The notes beneath the pieces were generated by a model. The model had not been told where the DNA came from and ran no database searches. It saw nothing but the letters and a program-made list of their open reading frames with translations. A DNA stretch of 64,000 nucleotides from contig JAPPNU010000044.1 of the NCBI GenBank assembly GCA_028873695.1, positions 1 to 64,000 on the forward strand, written 5' to 3'. Source of the stretch: Gemmatimonadota bacterium (lineage in GTDB: Bacteria > Latescibacterota > UBA2968 > GCA-2709665). Positions 8,191 through 16,514 of the stretch are shown here, piece by piece; the stretch's first letter is position 1; the number at the start of each line of letters is the position of its first letter. The position numbers were made by a program, and so were the translations under genes.

Positions 8191-9318
8191 ATGAAGTGGA
8201 AACTGCTGCATCCGGACCAGGAGCAGGCCGAGGATGTACCCTGCAGGCGGGCGGCCTTCGGCGGGATGTTGAGCTGCGATGGCTGCGTCTACCTGTTCGG
8301 GGGGATTAAAGTGATGTACGGCCGGCCGAAAGGGCCTGGAGATCTCTCCGTCCAGGGTTCATTGAACGACCTGTGGCGTTACGACCCGGGTCAAGGCAGG
8401 TGGACGCGGCTGGAAGACCACGATGGGCGCATCGGGTTCAATCCGTCCGATACCAGACCGTGTACCCGGAAGCTCACGACCTGGCTGCCGGCGAACGGCA
8501 GGCTCTATCTTTTTGGCGGATCCTCAGTGCAGGGCCCCGGCGCTATGGGGATCAAACTGAACGATCTCTGGGCTTACGATCCGAAGACTGCCTCGTGGGA
8601 GCTGATAGAGCCCGACGACGGGCGCGCATCGGGAATAATGGCGGATGGGCATCGTCCTGCCGGTTCGGGCGGGATGGGCGCGGCCGTTCTGGGTGATTGC
8701 CTGTATCTGATGGGGGGACATGGCGCGAAGACGCACGCACAGTTGTGGACCTACAGGGCGACGGCCGGGAAATGGGAGCACCTGGGCCCAGCATCGAATG
8801 GACGCGACGGTTGGCCGCCGAAACGATACTGCCCCGCGTTTGCCGGCTGGAACGGCAGGCTCTACCTGTGGGGCGGTCGGGACAGCCAGGGTCGAGCGCC
8901 GGAGTTCTACAACGATCTGTGGGAATACGATCCCGGCGGTGGCGCCTGGACCTGCATTGAGGAGAACCGGCCGGATGACGTTGCACGGCCTTCCCCACGG
9001 TACGGGCTGGGATACGCTGTGATTGGAGATCACCTGTATCTGTTCGGAGGATTTGCAGGAGGGGAAGGGGAGCACCCACAGCTGAACGATCTGTGGCAGT
9101 ACGATCTTCGCGCCGGCCGGTGGGACTGTCTGTATCCACACAACGGCGCGAAGGATTACTCTGCCGGCGCCGAACGTCCCGGCGTCAAGCGAATCCCTGT
9201 AATGGCGGTGGGGGGCGGGTCCGTCTATCTCTTTGGGGGGCTGGACCTGGCTACCGGGCCGCACGGTGAAGGGCCGCTGGCGGCGTACAACGATTTCTGG
9301 CGCGGAACCCCGGCCTGA
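8191..9318 (+). CDS. Kelch-repeat beta-propeller protein
   Basis: The 375-residue protein consists of about six kelch blades, each with a LYLFGG-type strand, a pair of glycines and a NDLWRYDPG..W-type end (for example LNDLWRYDP, LNDLWAYDP, YNDLWEYDP, LNDLWQYDL, YNDFWRG). Such propellers bind carbohydrate or protein; no oxidase residues are evident and no export signal is present. The ATG at 8191 follows a GAGGTCAGCT ribosome-binding region and was chosen over an ATG five codons upstream. It ends close to an IS21 remnant on the other strand. Confidence 0.88.
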   Translation: MKWKLLHPDQEQAEDVPCRRAAFGGMLSCDGCVYLFGGIKVMYGRPKGPGDLSVQGSLNDLWRYDPGQGRWTRLEDHDGRIGFNPSDTRPCTRKLTTWLPANGRLYLFGGSSVQGPGAMGIKLNDLWAYDPKTASWELIEPDDGRASGIMADGHRPAGSGGMGAAVLGDCLYLMGGHGAKTHAQLWTYRATAGKWEHLGPASNGRDGWPPKRYCPAFAGWNGRLYLWGGRDSQGRAPEFYNDLWEYDPGGGAWTCIEENRPDDVARPSPRYGLGYAVIGDHLYLFGGFAGGEGEHPQLNDLWQYDLRAGRWDCLYPHNGAKDYSAGAERPGVKRIPVMAVGGGSVYLFGGLDLATGPHGEGPLAAYNDFWRGTPA

Positions 9319-9329
9319 CATGGCGAGAT

Positions 9330-9745
9330 TCCGCATATGCCTGCGAAGACCGAAGTCGGTCCGATCCGGCTTGAGTCCAGCCGCGCTTGCCCCAGTCCTT
9401 TTACGCCTCGTTCCGGCAGCGTCTCGAAACGCTCGGTTGCACGACGCACCAACGACGCCTTCAGCAGTCGGATGTACTCACGCAGGATCGCGATCCCTCC
9501 CTGATAGCCCTGGCAACACAGTTCCCGCAACAGTACCGTGCCCGACACATCGAACTGATCCATGCCCGTCCGGATCGTGTCTCTATACGCATCCAGCTTC
9601 GACGATCTCTGCGCATTGACTTCGAGGAACACCTCGTCACGGCTCAGTTGGCTATACTCCGTGTGCCGCGAAACTCCCAACTGCCCGGCGATCCTCGTCT
9701 TCGGAACGCCTTGACCAACGTGAGAATCTTGCACACTATACGTCA
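9330..9745 (-). pseudogene. IS21-family transposase (IstA) N-terminal remnant
   Basis: The minus strand encodes a decayed IstA-like amino end: RIAGQLGVSRHT (helix-turn-helix), SRDEV, SKLDAYRDTIRT, DQFDVSGTVLLREL, GYQGGIAILREY and VRRATERFETLP, the standard order before the DDE domain. After FETLP the frame breaks; the expected DWG continues in another frame (DWGKRGW). The rest of the transposase and IstB are absent, and the kelch gene lies beyond. No terminal inverted repeats were recognised. It is one of only two minus-strand gene signals in the window and marks past insertion. Confidence 0.7.
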
Positions 9746-9763
9746 TTGGCGTATATTGGATAT

Positions 9764-10081
9764 ATGATTTTCGTCGAAACGCCAATCTTCACAAGACAGA
9801 TCTTGACCCTTCTGTCGGATGAGGACTATCGGGCAATACAGTTGGCACTCCTATTCCGGCCAGAATCGGGAAAGATAATTCAGCGGACAGGTGGATTGCG
9901 AAAACTGAGATGGAATTTGCCGCACGCGGGCAAGCGGGGCGGTGTTCGTGTGATCTACTATTGGGACAAGCCAACTGAGGTTCTGTATATGTTGTGGGTG
10001 TATAGCAAACGCCAACAAGACGATCTCACCCCTCGTCAGTGTAAGCTGCTTAGTAATCTCGTAAAGGAGTATCTGGCATGA
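9764..10081 (+). CDS. RelE/HigB-type toxin of a type II toxin-antitoxin pair
   Basis: The 105-residue protein is RelE-fold: FVETPIFTRQILTLLSDEDYRAIQ at the start, then KIIQRTGGLRKLRWNLPHAGKRGGVRVIYYW and LYMLWVYSKRQQDDLT. This matches HigB-2-like mRNA interferases that act with XRE antitoxins. The stop overlaps the next start (10078-10081, ATGA), a normal toxin-first arrangement. An ATG six codons upstream was set aside because the family starts at the F-[IV]-E-T strand. It follows directly on the IS21 remnant. Confidence 0.9.
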   Translation: MIFVETPIFTRQILTLLSDEDYRAIQLALLFRPESGKIIQRTGGLRKLRWNLPHAGKRGGVRVIYYWDKPTEVLYMLWVYSKRQQDDLTPRQCKLLSNLVKEYLA

Positions 10082-10368
10082 ATGAGCGCGAATTTGATCA
10101 ACTTGCAGCCAGCGTCAAGCAAGCCGGAGCGATCAAGCGCGGCAAGTTGAAGCCAGGGCGCACGACCCGGATGGATCCCGAAGACATTCGGATGATCCGG
10201 CAAAAATTGGAAAAATCCCAATCTGAATTTGCCCTGATGATCGGTGTCAGCGTCTCTACATTGCAGAATTGGGAGCAGGGACGCCGCCGTCCGGAGGGTC
10301 CTGCTCGGGCTTTGCTCAAGATTGCTTCGGAAAATCCCGAAACCGTGGCACGGTCGTTAAGCGCTTGA
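10078..10368 (+). CDS. XRE-family antitoxin partner of the 9764 toxin
   Basis: The 96-residue protein ends in a helix-turn-helix domain (about 35-80) with RQKLEKSQSEFALMIGVSVSTLQNWEQGRRRP, the classic XRE signature of HigA2/NadS-type antitoxins. The first 30 residues form the toxin-contact or linker segment. Translation is coupled to the toxin through a four-base ATGA overlap. It is expected to neutralise the toxin and repress the shared promoter in the roughly 20-base space upstream of 9764. Confidence 0.92.
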   Translation: MNEREFDQLAASVKQAGAIKRGKLKPGRTTRMDPEDIRMIRQKLEKSQSEFALMIGVSVSTLQNWEQGRRRPEGPARALLKIASENPETVARSLSA

Positions 10369-10406
10369 GCAACCACGTAGTACCTCGTCTCCCCACACGC
10401 ACTCCA

Positions 10407-10489
10407 ACACCATGTCCCCGGCCACGGACCATTCGGCCCTCCGCGCAACCGTTGCGCGGGTTCGCAGACCGGCAAAGACGTTACGTGCA
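10407..10489 (+). repeat. attC-like imperfect hairpin h3
   Basis: An outer stem pairs the 5' segment around CCATGTCCCCGGCCACGG with a 3' segment CGCAGACCGGCAAAGACGTT. Inside is a perfect palindrome CCGCGCAAC-C-GTTGCGCGG. The element ends AAGACGTTACGTG and sits between the antitoxin stop (10368) and the PIN gene start (10515). It is one of the two clearest of the series. Confidence 0.45.
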
Positions 10490-10514
10490 ATAGGTTGAAT
10501 TCAGGTTTCTTCTT

Positions 10515-10991
10515 ATGCCGTCGGTTTACATCGAGACATCGATCGTCAGTTACCTGACAGCGCGGCCATCGCCCAGTGCGTTGGTGGCGGCCTGGCAGGA
10601 GGTGACGGTAACGTGGTGGAATCACCAGCGTCGAGATTTCGACCCTTGCACTTCAGCCTTGGTGCTAGAGGAAGCCAGCCGTGGCGATCCGGAAGCGGCA
10701 GAGCGCAGAATGGCGCATCTTGAGGGCATTCCATTACTGGCCGTGTCGGATCAAGTGATCGAGTTTGCCGGTGGGCTCGTGCATCCCGGTCCGCTACCCA
10801 TTGGTGCCGCAGATGACGCGTTCCACATTGCCCTATCGGCTGTGCACACTGTCGATTTTCTTCTCACCTGGAACTTCAAGCACATTGACAATGCCCTGCT
10901 CAAGCCACGGGTTCGAGCCCTCTGTGCTGAGCATGGGCATCCGTGTCCGGAGATCTGCACTCCGCAGGAAATGATAGGAGACCTACCATGA
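10515..10991 (+). CDS. PIN-domain protein (VapC-like toxin)
   Basis: The 158-residue protein begins with VYIETSIVSYLTA, where the usual first Asp of the PIN metal site is Glu. It then has CTSALVLEEASRGD, GAADDAFHIALSAVHTVDFLLTWNFKHIDN, the normal acidic quartet region, and PEICTPQEMIG. This is the VapC-like branch often annotated 'type II toxin-antitoxin system VapC family toxin'. Its stop overlaps the start of a 64-residue gene, giving a toxin-antitoxin-like pair. The Shine-Dalgarno is weak. It starts about 28 bases after the end of hairpin h3. Confidence 0.85.
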   Translation: MPSVYIETSIVSYLTARPSPSALVAAWQEVTVTWWNHQRRDFDPCTSALVLEEASRGDPEAAERRMAHLEGIPLLAVSDQVIEFAGGLVHPGPLPIGAADDAFHIALSAVHTVDFLLTWNFKHIDNALLKPRVRALCAEHGHPCPEICTPQEMIGDLP

Positions 10992-11182
10992 TGAAGGATG
11001 AAGTCATAGCCGCCTTGTGGAAGACCAAGGAGGATATTGTTCGCGAGCACGGCTTTGACGTGAAGCGCCTCGGCGCCATGCTCCGCGAAAGAGAGCGTGC
11101 ATATGCCGACAGGGTTGTAGACTGGTCCCATTCCAAGAGGCGCGAGAGCCGGGCCGTTAGCGAAGAGTACGAGGCTTCGTAA
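10988..11182 (+). CDS. Small protein coupled to the PIN gene, putative antitoxin
   Basis: The 64-residue highly charged protein begins MMKDEVIAALWKTKEDIVREHGFDVKRLGAMLRERE and resembles the short helical partners that often follow this branch of PIN proteins. The ATG lies inside the PIN stop region (ATGA at 10988-10991), so translation is coupled. It has no DNA-binding motif I can recognise. The antitoxin role is inferred from position and size; toxin-first order is less common for vapBC pairs. Confidence 0.75.
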   Translation: MMKDEVIAALWKTKEDIVREHGFDVKRLGAMLRERERAYADRVVDWSHSKRRESRAVSEEYEAS

Positions 11183-11208
11183 CCCCACTCCGCCACGTCA
11201 GCCTCCAG

Positions 11209-11305
11209 CACATAACAGCACGGTTTGCGCTGCGTGGTTTTCGCTCCTTGGCCTCCGGCACCCCTCGACAAGCTCGGGGTTCGAAAACGGCGAAAACGTC
11301 ACACA
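11209..11305 (+). repeat. attC-like imperfect hairpin h4
   Basis: It starts CATAACAGCACG 27 bases after a stop codon and ends AAAACGTCAC. GTGGTTTTCGC in the 5' arm pairs with GCGAAAACGTCAC, and an inner ACCCC...GGGGTTCG hairpin is present. From its last bases onward the sequence becomes homologous to that after h5 (17831-17899), although the two hairpins differ. Confidence 0.45.
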
Positions 11306-11362
11306 AAAAAGTGAGGCACTGGTCAATCAACTCGTCGGCATTTATCACAGATAGCGTGCAAT

Positions 11363-12130
11363 ATGAGTTTCGACAAGCTTGTTGACGAATGGAAACGTGA
11401 AGAGGAACAGCTCTTCTCGGGATGGGACTTTTCCTGTCTGGACGGCGGGATGTTGGAAGAACAAGCGCCGTGGTCTTTCTCTTCACGGGCTGCCGAGCTT
11501 ATGCGTCGATGTTCATCTGTCATTGACCTGGGAACAGGTGGTGGTGAGCGGTTCCTGGACTTGCAGGAATCCTGGCCTGAAGTGGTTGTGGCAACAGAGG
11601 AATATGCACCCAACCTGAAGCTGGCAACAGAGCGCCTGGTTCCATTGGGAGCGAGAGTCGTAGATGTTCGATTAACCGATCGCGATCCAGTGCCTTTTTT
11701 CGATAGTGAGTTTGATCTTGTTCTGAATCGCCATTCTGCATTCAATCCCAGTGAAGTTGCCCGTATTCTCGCGCAGGGCGGTACATTCCTGACGCAGCAG
11801 ATTCACGGGTTATGGGCCTATGACCTACTGGCAGCGTTTGACGTGAAACCGCAATGGTCCGGATCCACCCTTGATAGGTACATGGCTCAATTGAGAACGA
11901 CGGGCCTGACTATTCTCAACGCCGAAGAATGGTCTGGCCGGTTGGCATTCACCGACGTGGGCGCCGTGGTCTATTACTTGAAGGCCGTACCCTGGCTGGT
12001 ACCCGGGTTTTCCGTCGAAACGCACGTTGAGCACTTGTTAAGGCTGCAACACCGACTTGACAGCGGCGATGAGCTGGCGTTTACGGCAAGGAAGTTCTTG
12101 ATTGAAGCCCAAAAAGAGGGGCCAAGTTGA
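11363..12130 (+). CDS. Class I SAM-dependent methyltransferase, copy 1 of a duplicated unit
   Basis: The 255-residue protein has motif I VIDLGTGGGERFLDL (about 53-67), the acidic loop after VVVATEEYAPN, motif IV FDLVLNRHSAFNPSEVARIL and the post-motif GGTFLTQQIHGL. The closing RLQHRLDSGDELAFTARKFLIEAQ is distinctive. It is about 85% identical, counted by eye, to the protein at 17960-18727. Sequence similarity also extends about 60 bases upstream, to the end of hairpin h4, and about 100 bases downstream. The methyl acceptor is unknown; the fold and size fit small-molecule methyltransferases. Confidence 0.92.
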   Translation: MSFDKLVDEWKREEEQLFSGWDFSCLDGGMLEEQAPWSFSSRAAELMRRCSSVIDLGTGGGERFLDLQESWPEVVVATEEYAPNLKLATERLVPLGARVVDVRLTDRDPVPFFDSEFDLVLNRHSAFNPSEVARILAQGGTFLTQQIHGLWAYDLLAAFDVKPQWSGSTLDRYMAQLRTTGLTILNAEEWSGRLAFTDVGAVVYYLKAVPWLVPGFSVETHVEHLLRLQHRLDSGDELAFTARKFLIEAQKEGPS

Positions 12131-13084
12131 AAGGCGCCACCTGGCATCGACGTCGACTATCTACGTGTGACAGCACGGCAATGCTCTGCGGCTGCTACAG
12201 ACGCACTGGCCCGATGGCAACCCGACCATCGAGCCGGGTGGATTAGCGAGTGGCGGGATCGTCGGCCGGAATTGCTTACTCCGTCGAACAGACGCATATC
12301 GAAGGCAAAGCCAAGAATCTCCACCAAACCAGCCACTATAGTCCTCCTCCATTCCTTTTCGTCTTCCCGCCTTGAATTCCCCACAGGCAGTCCGAATTTC
12401 ATCGAACGGCACGGTCTCGCACTCTCGCGTTTGTTCCTATACATGTCATTCTGAGCGAAGTCGAAGCGTCTGTCGCCGCTTCGGTCTCGCGCTGCAGGCG
12501 GATGTGCTGCCTCTCAGGTATCGACACGTGCAAATCACACGGGGAGGAACCGATGCTGCAGTAGATCCTTCGTCGGCCTGGGTGCCCCTTCGACATTTCG
12601 ATAAGCTCAATGCAAGCACGCTCAGGGCAGGATGACAGTCTGGTGTCAAGTGAAACCGATGCATTTCGCGGGCGTTGCACCCAGGCCTCCTCTGGATGAC
12701 AGTTTTTGCCGACACTTGACCGACACGTTTCGCCAATGGTTATGGCAAGGTATGTCATTCTGAGCGGAGTCGAAGAATCTCCCGTCTTCTCGATTGGACG
12801 TGTAGCACATGCCCTCTGAAGACGACCCTGTGCGCGGAGGCCTGGCCAGCCTTTCGGCCTCCTCTGCGGAACATTCGGGCTCACGTGTAAAGGATACATT
12901 TCGCCAGTGGCTGCGGACGATTTTTCCTTCCCTATATTTCGCGCACAATCCCGACTTTCGGAGTGAATCAAATCGGTTTCTGGACAGGTGTGCCCTTTGG
13001 AAACAGAAAAACACAGGATAAGTACACCCAATTCAGTCCAATTGGGATATTATCGGTGAAGGCCTTCATAGTCAGAGGATCGAG
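12131..13084 (+). repeat. Gene-free repeat cluster (families B and C) after the first methyltransferase unit
   Basis: I see no gene here. From 12163 there is a GTGACAGCACGG half-site. From 12440 to 12736 there is a block starting TGTCATTCTGAGCGAAG (family B), also present at 30844-31100 and in part at 15107-15245. From 12768 to 12991 there is a second block, from GAAGAATCTCCCGT to TTTCTGGACAGGTGTG (family C), repeated at 15398-15627 and in worn form at about 59448-59729. Short ORFs here are repeat-derived. Confidence 0.8.
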
Positions 13085-14899
13085 ATGGAGACACTGAAGC
13101 CGATATTTGAACGCGCAAAGCGAGGAGATCTGAAGGCCTACGAGCAGATTGTCAAAGGCTTTCAGGATCTCGCCGTGGGATACGGATTCGCGTTGTTGAG
13201 GGATTTTCACCTGGCGCAGGACGCGGCGCAGGAGGCGTTTACAGAGGCCTGGCTAAATCTGGAGCGGGTGTACGATGTCTTCGCTTTTCCCGCCTTGTTG
13301 CGCAAGATCGTGTTCAAATATTGCGATCGGATGACGCGCCGGGGAAAGAAGGTCGAGATTGTATCGATGGAGCAACTTGTCGAGATCGCATCGGAAGACC
13401 GGCAACCGGATCGGACAACAGAAGAAAACGAGATGCGCCGCCTTGTGCGAGAAGCGATCAACACATTGCCCGAAAACGAGCGTCAGGCCGTGTCTTTGTT
13501 CTACGTCTCGGATTATTCACAGCGGGAAGTGGCCGCTTTTCTGGGTGTGTCAGTCGCCGTCGTGAAAAACCGTCTGCGGTCTGCGCGGAAACGGCTCAAG
13601 GAAGGGTTATTCGATATGGTGAAGGACAATATGCATGAGAACCGGCCTTCGCGGGACGATCGCTTCATTGACCGTGTGCGTGAAATCCTGGCGCCGGATA
13701 AATCCGATCATAGCGAAGGGATCTATGAGTTGCTGGACAGGCGCTGGAGCGCCATCAGCCGTCAGTGTCGCGCCGGACGCATCGCGCACAGTCACTACGA
13801 CTGGCAGACGTCGCGGATCGGAACGATGGATGGTGATGTAGTCACGCACGCAGGCATTTATGATCTGTCGATGCGCATCGGCAGCGCAACGGTCCGGACC
13901 GGGGGCATCAATCTGCCGACCGTACATCCCGACTATCGGGATGAGGGGATCTACGCGGCAACAATTCAGGCGGCGCTGGACGCCATGTATGCCCATGGCT
14001 ATGATATGTCGTGTACACGTACCGAACCGCTCGATCGCTTTGCGGATTTCGGCTACGTGCTTGCCTGGCCGGATCAGGAGACGTATTTTATAGACACCGA
14101 GCACCTGCCCGAGGCAGCCCCGGAAATAGAGCACGAGGAAGTTCATGTCAACGTGATTCACGGGCGCAGAGACCTGGCCGAACTTCACAATCGATGGCAC
14201 GACGGATTGACCGGCACGACCGTCCGTCCAACGTACCGAAGAGGCAAATGCCCGCCGGAAGACGACGATCCGTGGACAGCGTACATTTTCAACGATAAAA
14301 CCGGACGTGCGGTGGGTTATCTCTACGATGGCCCGAACAAAAGGAAAGATCATGAGGGGCGCGACCTCCGTCATACGGATTCAGCCGGTGATCCGGAACA
14401 GATCCTGCGCGTTCTAGGGCAACTTGCCCGGCAATACCAGGGACCCCGGGTGGAATTCGTCCGACTCCCCTGGCACAGCGCGTTGGCACGACGCGTGCGG
14501 CAGTCGCCTCATCTTTACCAGGTAAGTAACCACAACGGCCGGACCGGGAACCAGATCCGCATCATCAACCTTGAGACGACGCTGAGCAAGATTGCTTCGG
14601 AACTATCTCGACGATTACGAAAATCGCATCTCAGAGATTTCATGGGTACATTGCGGATTTCCATCCCGGATCAGTCTGCAATGCTATCCATCGACAACGG
14701 TGAAGTCTCTGTGCAACCTGGCGGCAAAGCAGATAACGCCATTGAAAGTGGTCATGAGTTTGCACAAATCATCATTGGAAAAGAAGCGCCAATCGAGATT
14801 GCCGATCAGTCGGATATGTTGCTTACCGGCGATGCGGCAGAGCTCCTGGATGCACTCTTTCCTGCCCAACATCCGCAGATGCCGAATGAAGATCTATGA
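13085..14899 (+). CDS. ECF sigma factor fused to a GNAT / SCP2-like (Eis-type) region
   Basis: The 604-residue protein is a fusion. Residues 1-about 185 are an ECF sigma factor: region 2 (LLRDFHLAQDAAQEAFTEAWLNL) and region 4 (INTLPENERQAVSLFYVSDYSQREVAAFLGVSVAVVKNRL). Residues about 215-345 look like a GNAT domain of the Eis type (TGGINLPTVHPDYRDEGIYAATIQAALDAMYAHGYD). The segment about 500-600 resembles the sterol-carrier-like domain that ends Eis proteins. Region 3 of larger sigmas is absent. No anti-sigma gene is adjacent, and the fused part may regulate or sense. GAGGATCGAG precedes the ATG. Confidence 0.85.
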   Translation: METLKPIFERAKRGDLKAYEQIVKGFQDLAVGYGFALLRDFHLAQDAAQEAFTEAWLNLERVYDVFAFPALLRKIVFKYCDRMTRRGKKVEIVSMEQLVEIASEDRQPDRTTEENEMRRLVREAINTLPENERQAVSLFYVSDYSQREVAAFLGVSVAVVKNRLRSARKRLKEGLFDMVKDNMHENRPSRDDRFIDRVREILAPDKSDHSEGIYELLDRRWSAISRQCRAGRIAHSHYDWQTSRIGTMDGDVVTHAGIYDLSMRIGSATVRTGGINLPTVHPDYRDEGIYAATIQAALDAMYAHGYDMSCTRTEPLDRFADFGYVLAWPDQETYFIDTEHLPEAAPEIEHEEVHVNVIHGRRDLAELHNRWHDGLTGTTVRPTYRRGKCPPEDDDPWTAYIFNDKTGRAVGYLYDGPNKRKDHEGRDLRHTDSAGDPEQILRVLGQLARQYQGPRVEFVRLPWHSALARRVRQSPHLYQVSNHNGRTGNQIRIINLETTLSKIASELSRRLRKSHLRDFMGTLRISIPDQSAMLSIDNGEVSVQPGGKADNAIESGHEFAQIIIGKEAPIEIADQSDMLLTGDAAELLDALFPAQHPQMPNEDL

Positions 14900-15703
14900 A
14901 ATTCTCCGCTCCTTCGTCGCTTAACCCAAACGGCCCTGCGAGAGTCACTGACGGAGTGTCGGAAATCTCATGCAATCACTGCCGTCCGATAACCGTGGGA
15001 TTTTCAGAGATAGGGTTCGAAAAGCGGCTTCAATTCGCGAACTTGTACGGGCTTGACCCGGATAACGGAAACCAGGTTGCCACCAGTAGGTGTTTGTTGC
15101 AACGCATGTCATTCTGAGCGGAGTTGAAGGATCTTTCGCCGCTTCCGTCCCGCTCTGCAGGCGGACGTGCTGCCTCTCAGGTATCGACATGTATTAATCG
15201 CATGGGGATGAACCGATGCTGCAGTAGATCCTTCGTCGGTCTGGGGGTCTCCTTAGGATGACAGCGGGAAGCCACGTGCATGACAATCGTAAAACATGTC
15301 ATTCTGAGCGCGCTGGCCTCCTCAGGATGACATGTTCTGCAAAGGTGTGGGCTCAGCGTTTCGCCAATCGTTTTCGCAAAATATCTCAATCACAGCGCTG
15401 CGAAGAATCTCCCGTATTCTCGATTGTACGTGTCGCATATGGTCATTGAAGACGACCTTGTGCGCGTGCGCTTCATCTGCCTGGAGGCCTCCTCAGGATG
15501 ACAGTCTTCGCGAAGGCATGACCAACTCGTTTCGCCAATGGCTCAGGACGATTCTTTCAGCTAATTATTTCGCGTATTTTCGCGATTTTTGTGGTTCATC
15601 AAATCCGTTTTTGGACAGGTGTGTCATGCAATGATTGATGAAGTGCCGCCGCTCCAATGCATGCACGTTGGCGGACTTCCTTTAAGCGCAGAATGCGAAC
15701 TGT
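14900..15703 (+). repeat. Gene-free repeat cluster (families B, C and D)
   Basis: No gene is supported here. From about 14983 to 15245 the sequence matches 30722-30985: ACCGTGGGATTTT, TTCAATTCGCGA, GACCCGGATAACGGAAACC, then TGTCATTCTGAGCGGAG and ATGCTGCAGTAGATCCTTC. From 15297 a second TGTCATTCTGAGCGC unit begins, and 15398-15627 matches 12768-12991. The last 75 bases before the nucleotidyltransferase gene are unique. Confidence 0.8.
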
Positions 15704-16324
15704 ATGACCACTCCTGAGATTCCCTCAAGCCAATGGCAACCCTTGTCAGTCCAGGAATTGACGCAATTGTTCGCTGGCGCTCCTTTCATGTGGGGACTCG
15801 CTGGCGGTTATGCGGTTGAGCAGTTCGTGGGAAAGCACGTCAGGGACCACGGTGATATTGACGTCATCGTGTACCGGGATCAGCAACTCGAAGTACAGCG
15901 CTGGCTCTCGAATTGGCATCTGTACGCGGCTGATCCGTCTGGTTCATTGCGACCATGGGCGGAATCGGAGTTCTTGCCATACGGGATATTTGACATATGG
16001 GGCCATACCAGCATACAGGCATGGCAGCTTCAGATCATGTTAACCGAAAGCGAAGGCGACAGGTGGTTCAGCAAGCGCAGCAGACTGATTGGCGGGCAAC
16101 GAGGAGACTTGGTCGTCGCATACAGAAATGTTCCCTGCATTCGGATCGAGGTTCAACTGTTGTACAAAGCCAGGAATCCTCGTTCGAAGGACGATCTCGA
16201 CTTTGAGACGTGCCTGCCGTTGATGTCCGCCGGGGCAAAGAGATGGTTGGGAGCCGGGTTGGAAGTCTTGTATCCTGAAGGTCATCGCTGGCAAAGGTTT
16301 CTGTCGAAACAGCTGACCGCATAG
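15704..16324 (+). CDS. Nucleotidyltransferase of the aminoglycoside-2''-adenylyltransferase type
   Basis: The 206-residue protein has the minimal polymerase-beta-like core: WGLAGGYAVEQFVGK (Gly pair 34-35) followed by HGDIDVIVYRD, with catalytic Asp51 and Asp53. This is the arrangement of AadB/Lnu-type resistance nucleotidyltransferases (family PF10706), and downstream RIEVQLLYKARNPRSKDDLDFE fits the same group. It is a stand-alone gene between a repeat cluster and a CGATAACAGCACG half-site at 16348. Resistance activity cannot be claimed from sequence; the substrate may be any hydroxylated small molecule. Confidence 0.85.
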   Translation: MTTPEIPSSQWQPLSVQELTQLFAGAPFMWGLAGGYAVEQFVGKHVRDHGDIDVIVYRDQQLEVQRWLSNWHLYAADPSGSLRPWAESEFLPYGIFDIWGHTSIQAWQLQIMLTESEGDRWFSKRSRLIGGQRGDLVVAYRNVPCIRIEVQLLYKARNPRSKDDLDFETCLPLMSAGAKRWLGAGLEVLYPEGHRWQRFLSKQLTA

Positions 16325-16347
16325 TAACGGGCGACCAGGTTGCGTCG

Positions 16348-16382
16348 TCCGATAACAGCACGCTATGCGTTGCGGCGCAGAT
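16348..16382 (+). repeat. attC-like 5' half-site after the nucleotidyltransferase gene
   Basis: CGATAACAGCACG continued by CTATGCGTTGCGGCGC closely resembles the sequences at 11209, 24199 and 28922, each just after a stop codon. No 3' arm ending ACGTTAC was found before the next gene, so this looks like a half or broken site. Confidence 0.35.
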
Positions 16383-16514
16383 GCCTCAGATTAAATGCGT
16401 CTCTTCTTCCATCTGAATAGTAATTGCCCTGGGTCCGGATTCTGGAAATTAAACCAGAAACAGATCGCAGTGCTTCCGCTAACGATCACGTACTCGGTAA
16501 ATCGGTGGATATTT

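Noticed and set aside
10488-11182. PIN pair as a defence system
   Set aside because: A PIN protein with a small coupled partner is a standard toxin-antitoxin arrangement, and nothing else defence-related is beside it.
12399-13031. Open frames in the repeat cluster (also near 14945 and 30699)
   Set aside because: The same peptide fragments recur wherever the DNA repeat occurs, so they follow the repeat and not a protein.
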